Part shown: one piece after another, positions 12,298-15,152 of the stretch | Position numbering within the stretch: the first letter of the stretch is position 1 | Layout of the letters: each line of letters begins with the position of its first letter | DNA from: Gallionellaceae bacterium UBA6222 | GTDB taxonomy: Bacteria; Pseudomonadota; Gammaproteobacteria; Burkholderiales; Gallionellaceae | Reading direction: 5' to 3' | DNA length: 15,152 bases | Assembly (NCBI GenBank): GCA_002421915.1 | Contig: DISA01000064.1 | Location: forward strand, 7,304 to 22,455 | Translations under genes and position numbers: made by a program | Notes under the pieces: generated by a model | Seen by the model: only the letters and a program-made list of their open reading frames with translations | Told to the model about the DNA's origin: nothing | The model's database searches: none

Positions 12298-13091
12298 TGT
12301 CCAACATCGCAGCAATACGTCCTCCCTTGCCAAAGAAGCCGTTCAACCCGACGCCGGTATGGCTGTCGGGCTGGCTGGCGCTGCTGTGGGTCATCGTCTA
12401 TGACCTGGAGCTGTCGTTCGAAACGCTGATGTATGGCGCACAAGACATCGTCGAATACTTCAGCCGTTACAGCACGCCGGATTTTGCAGACATGTCTAGA
12501 TATCTAGAGCTGCTGATGCAGACGCTGGCTACTGCGCTGTGGGGCAGCGCGCTGGCCTTTGTTGTGGCAGTGCTGTTGTCACCGCTGGCCGCGCGCAACC
12601 TCACACCCAACGCCACCGTCTACCGCATCGCCCGCGAAACATTGAACTTCATGCGTGCCATGCCCGACCTGCTGCTGGCGCTGATCTTCGTCGCGTCCTT
12701 GGGGCTGGGGCCGTTGCCCGGTGCGCTTGCGCTCGGCATTCACACCGCAGGCTTCCTCGGCAAGTTCTTCTCCGAGAGTCTGGAGCGCGTGGACGGCGGT
12801 ATCTACGAAGCCGTCTCCGCCACCGGCGCATCACGTTTGCAGGTGGTGATGTATGCCGGTTGGCCTTCCATCCTGCGCGAGGCATTGGGCTACACCTTGT
12901 ACATCTTCGACCGCAACGTGCGTATGGCTGCGGTGCTCGGTCTGGTCGGCGCGGGCGGCATCGGCATCGCCTTGCACGACACGCTGCGCATGTTCAATTA
13001 CAACGAATCAGCCGCGCTGATCATCGTCATCCTGGTCACGATCCTGATCATCGACTACCTGTCCACCTGGCTAAGAGGAAAACTGAATTGA
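12297..13091 (+). CDS. phnE: Phosphonate ABC transporter permease, second copy
   Basis: A 264-residue paralogue of the preceding gene. The same blocks recur: ALIFVASLGLGPLPGALALGIHTAGFLGKFFSESLERVDGGIYEAVSATGASRLQVVMYAGWP (EAA loop) and NVRMAAVLGLVGAGGIGIALHDTLRMFNYNE. Permease dimers of this type are often heterodimers of two PhnE subunits encoded in tandem, so the pair probably forms one channel (inference). A one-base overlap at each end (with phnE1 and phnG) implies coupled translation. Confidence 0.94.
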   Translation: MSNIAAIRPPLPKKPFNPTPVWLSGWLALLWVIVYDLELSFETLMYGAQDIVEYFSRYSTPDFADMSRYLELLMQTLATALWGSALAFVVAVLLSPLAARNLTPNATVYRIARETLNFMRAMPDLLLALIFVASLGLGPLPGALALGIHTAGFLGKFFSESLERVDGGIYEAVSATGASRLQVVMYAGWPSILREALGYTLYIFDRNVRMAAVLGLVGAGGIGIALHDTLRMFNYNESAALIIVILVTILIIDYLSTWLRGKLN

Positions 13092-13555
13092 TGAACCTGC
13101 CAAGAAAAGAATGGGCCGCCGCCTTGTGCGCGCTGCCTGCCGCCGAAGTGAAGCATCTGGCCAACGTGTTGTCGGGCGAACTGGAAGTGCGCGACGTCGC
13201 CTTGCCGCACGCCGGACTGGGGCTGCTGAACCTGCGCGATGGCGCGTTCGAGGAATCCTACTTCATCGGCGAGATCCCGGTGGCGCGTGCGGAAGTGATC
13301 GTGCGCAGCGCGGCAGGTGTTGAGGGACGCGGCGGCGCGCTGATCGTGGACGACCGCGCGCAGTTCGCGCGTTCCATCGCCATCCTTGATGCGGTACTGG
13401 CGGGCAAGCTGCCCGGCAACATACCGGCCATGACGCTGGTGCAGCGCGGCATGGAAGTGCGCCAGCAAAAACAAATCGAGCGCAAAAAAATGCTGACCGC
13501 GACACGCGTGGATTTCTCGCTACTGGGACAAGAGGACGACGAAGATGAAGAATGA
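13091..13555 (+). CDS. phnG: Carbon-phosphorus lyase core subunit PhnG
   Basis: A 154-residue subunit of the PhnGHIJ core complex, which with PhnI and ATP forms ribose 1-phosphonate 5-triphosphate from phosphonates. Visible family segments: RKEWAAALCALPAAEV near the N-terminus, GLGLLNLRDGAFEESYFIGEIPVARAEV and ALIVDDRAQFARSIAILDAVL. It ends in an acidic tail (EDDEDEE). Start ATG 13091 shares its A with the phnE2 stop; AGAGGA lies about 12 bases upstream. The frame is open far upstream of this ATG, but that part only shadows phnE2. It overlaps phnH by 11 bases. Confidence 0.93.
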   Translation: MNLPRKEWAAALCALPAAEVKHLANVLSGELEVRDVALPHAGLGLLNLRDGAFEESYFIGEIPVARAEVIVRSAAGVEGRGGALIVDDRAQFARSIAILDAVLAGKLPGNIPAMTLVQRGMEVRQQKQIERKKMLTATRVDFSLLGQEDDEDEE

Positions 13556-14117
13556 AATGACCATGGTGGAAACCGACATCTGGTATCCGGCCCAACAACA
13601 GCAACTGTTCCGCAGTCTGCTGGATGCTTTCAGTTATCCCGGCCGCATCCAGACCTGTACGGCAGAACCCAGCCTGGCCTTGCTGAGCGCGCTGCTGGAC
13701 GGACAGACCACCTTGTCCGATCCGCAAGACCTGTTGCCAGAATCCATCTGGCCAAAACTGGAAGCGCAGCGCGTGCCTTATGAACTGGCTGCGTTCATCT
13801 TGTTGGACGGCAGCCAAGCACCGGAGAAACTCCCGAGTTTGGGCACACTGGAAGAACCTGAAGGCGGCGCGACATTGCTGCTGCGTGTCTCATCACTGCA
13901 TGAGGAAAGTGCTGGCGAACTGAGTTTGCAATTGAGCGGCCCCGGCATCCGCCAGCCAGTCACCATCAGTGTGGACGGTCTGCATGCAGACTGGATAACA
14001 GCACGCAACGACTGGGTGAGTAGCTTCCCGCTCGGCGTGGAACTGGTGCTGTGTGATGCAAAACATTTCGTCGCACTACCGCGCACCACACGCATAGTTA
14101 TCGGCGGTGCAGCATGA
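13545..14117 (+). CDS. phnH: Carbon-phosphorus lyase core subunit PhnH
   Basis: A 190-residue subunit of the PhnGHIJ complex, with a fold related to PLP enzymes but no cofactor. Family blocks: LFRSLLDAFSYPGRI (about 21-35), LLSALLDGQTTL, GTLEEPEGGATLLLRV, LSGPGIRQPVTISVDGL (LxGPGI) and FPLGVELVLCDAKHFVALPRTTRI. ATG 13545 overlaps the phnG end by 11 bases. The 3' end overlaps phnI by four (ATGA), so the genes are translationally coupled. Confidence 0.95.
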   Translation: MKNEMTMVETDIWYPAQQQQLFRSLLDAFSYPGRIQTCTAEPSLALLSALLDGQTTLSDPQDLLPESIWPKLEAQRVPYELAAFILLDGSQAPEKLPSLGTLEEPEGGATLLLRVSSLHEESAGELSLQLSGPGIRQPVTISVDGLHADWITARNDWVSSFPLGVELVLCDAKHFVALPRTTRIVIGGAA

Positions 14118-15152
14118 GTTACGTCGCGATCAAAGGCGGCAAGGCCGCCATCGACGGTGCAGCGAGCGCCACCGAATACCTGCGCAGTAAAGGGTCGCTG
14201 GATGAGCCGCTGACGCTGGCGATGATAGAAGAGCAATTGCGCCTGCTCACCTGGCGCGTGGTATCCGAAGGCGGCCTGTATCACCCGCGTCTGGCTGCGC
14301 TCGCGCTCAAACAATTCCAGGGCGACACCCTGGAAGCGGCATTCGCCTTGCGCGCCTACCGCTCCACCAAACCGCGCCTGCTTGAGACGCCGGTGCAGGA
14401 CACCAGCAACATGCGCTGCATCCGCCGCATTTCGTCCGCCTTCAAGGAAGTGCCGGGAGGTCAGTATCTGGGCGCGACCTACGACTATGCCCTGCGTCTG
14501 CTGCAACTCGATCTCGCCAACGAAGACCCGGCGGCATTCCAGGTCGTCGCCAAGAACTTTCTGCGCGACACGCCGGATAGCGATCTGCCCGACAACTTCC
14601 CCAAAGTGATCGACGCGCTGCGCGCGGAAGGTCTGCTGCCGCCGGTCGAGCCGAGTCGCGCGCCCGCCTTCGACATCACGCGCGATCCGCTGGTGTTCCC
14701 GGTGCCGCGTTCCGCAGCACTGGCGACCATGGCGCGCGCCGAGACCGGCGGGCTGCTGGCGATGGCCTATTCCAACATGCGCGGTTACGGCGACGTGCAC
14801 CCCACGGTGGCGGAACTGCGCGTCGGCTATCTGCCGGTGATGCTTCCCCATCCGGTGACGGGCGAACTGATGGAAGCGGGCGAAGTGCTGGTCACCGAGT
14901 GCGAAGTGGTGGCGATGTATGAAGGTACCAATGGCGACGAGTTGCCCACCTTCACGCTCGGCTACGGCGCCTGCTTCGGCCACAACGAAGTGAAGGCCAT
15001 CAGCATGGCCATCCTCGACCGCGCCCTGCAGAAAGGCATGCGCGACGGCCCGTCCAATCCTTCGGAAGACCCGGAGTTCGTGCTGCTGCACGTGGACGGC
15101 GTGGACTCTATGGGCTTCGCTTCGCACTACAAGATGCCGCACTACGTGACCT
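14114..15152 (+). CDS. phnI: Carbon-phosphorus lyase core subunit PhnI, truncated by window edge
   Basis: Core C-P lyase subunit with nucleosidase-like activity that couples phosphonate to the ribose of ATP. The first 346 residues are open with no stop: MSYVAIKGGKAAIDGA (N-terminal hallmark), RISSAFKEVPGGQYLGATYDYALRLL, PLVFPVPRSAALATMARAETGGLLAMAYSNMRGYGDVHPTVAELRVGYLPV, TLGYGACFGHNEVKAISMAILDRAL and HVDGVDSMGFASHYKMPHYVT. PhnI is around 350-380 residues, so little is missing. phnJ and later C-P lyase genes are expected beyond 15152. Confidence 0.96.
   Translation, partial: MSYVAIKGGKAAIDGAASATEYLRSKGSLDEPLTLAMIEEQLRLLTWRVVSEGGLYHPRLAALALKQFQGDTLEAAFALRAYRSTKPRLLETPVQDTSNMRCIRRISSAFKEVPGGQYLGATYDYALRLLQLDLANEDPAAFQVVAKNFLRDTPDSDLPDNFPKVIDALRAEGLLPPVEPSRAPAFDITRDPLVFPVPRSAALATMARAETGGLLAMAYSNMRGYGDVHPTVAELRVGYLPVMLPHPVTGELMEAGEVLVTECEVVAMYEGTNGDELPTFTLGYGACFGHNEVKAISMAILDRALQKGMRDGPSNPSEDPEFVLLHVDGVDSMGFASHYKMPHYVT

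Noticed and set aside
12539..13090. Long N-terminal extension of PhnG into phnE2
   Set aside because: The frame is open but the translation is Arg/His rich and unlike PhnG. The ATG at 13091 overlapping the phnE2 stop gives the normal protein.
13778..15142. 454-codon open frame on the minus strand opposite phnH and phnI
   Set aside because: It is a codon-bias shadow of high-GC genes. The plus strand encodes recognisable PhnH and PhnI throughout.

Overview
The window looks like a piece of a betaproteobacterial chromosome, most like Gallionellaceae or another Nitrosomonadales relative. This rests on moderately high GC, a Coq7-type ubiquinone hydroxylase, a betaproteobacterial trimeric porin, and many dispersed palindromes of the ATTCCCGC...GCGGGAAT (dRS3-like) type. 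The taxonomic call is inference from gene style, not a search.

Left part (1-3540): proA (minus strand, C-terminus off the edge) and trpC (plus strand) diverge from a 553-bp spacer. The spacer holds two tandem repeat-bounded units. One carries a frameshifted GIY-YIG endonuclease gene; the other is empty. A YhcC-type radical SAM gene follows on the minus strand.

Middle (3541-8021): a general porin with a strong terminator; a DUF4160/DUF2442 gene pair whose first member has a one-base frameshift; coq7; an OsmC/YhfA gene bracketed by near-identical 32-bp inverted repeats; and an ElyC/YdcF-like DUF218 membrane protein. The coq7 gene contains an in-frame 143-bp MITE-like palindromic insertion with a 4-bp target duplication. 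It adds 49 residues while keeping all di-iron ligands.

Right part (8110-15152): a secreted zinc-dependent phospholipase C-like protein, then a phosphonate cluster phnF-phnD-phnC-phnE1-phnE2-phnG-phnH-phnI (phnI runs off the right edge). Most junctions overlap, so this is one operon for phosphonate uptake and the start of the C-P lyase core.

Tandem 11-bp direct repeats resembling PhoB (Pho box) sites occur upstream of the porin, the phospholipase and phnF. If real, they tie these genes into one phosphate-starvation programme: outer-membrane entry, release of head-group phosphoesters, and phosphonate import and breakage. The most unusual items are the coq7 insertion, the two GIY-YIG/empty repeat units, and the candidate Pho sites.
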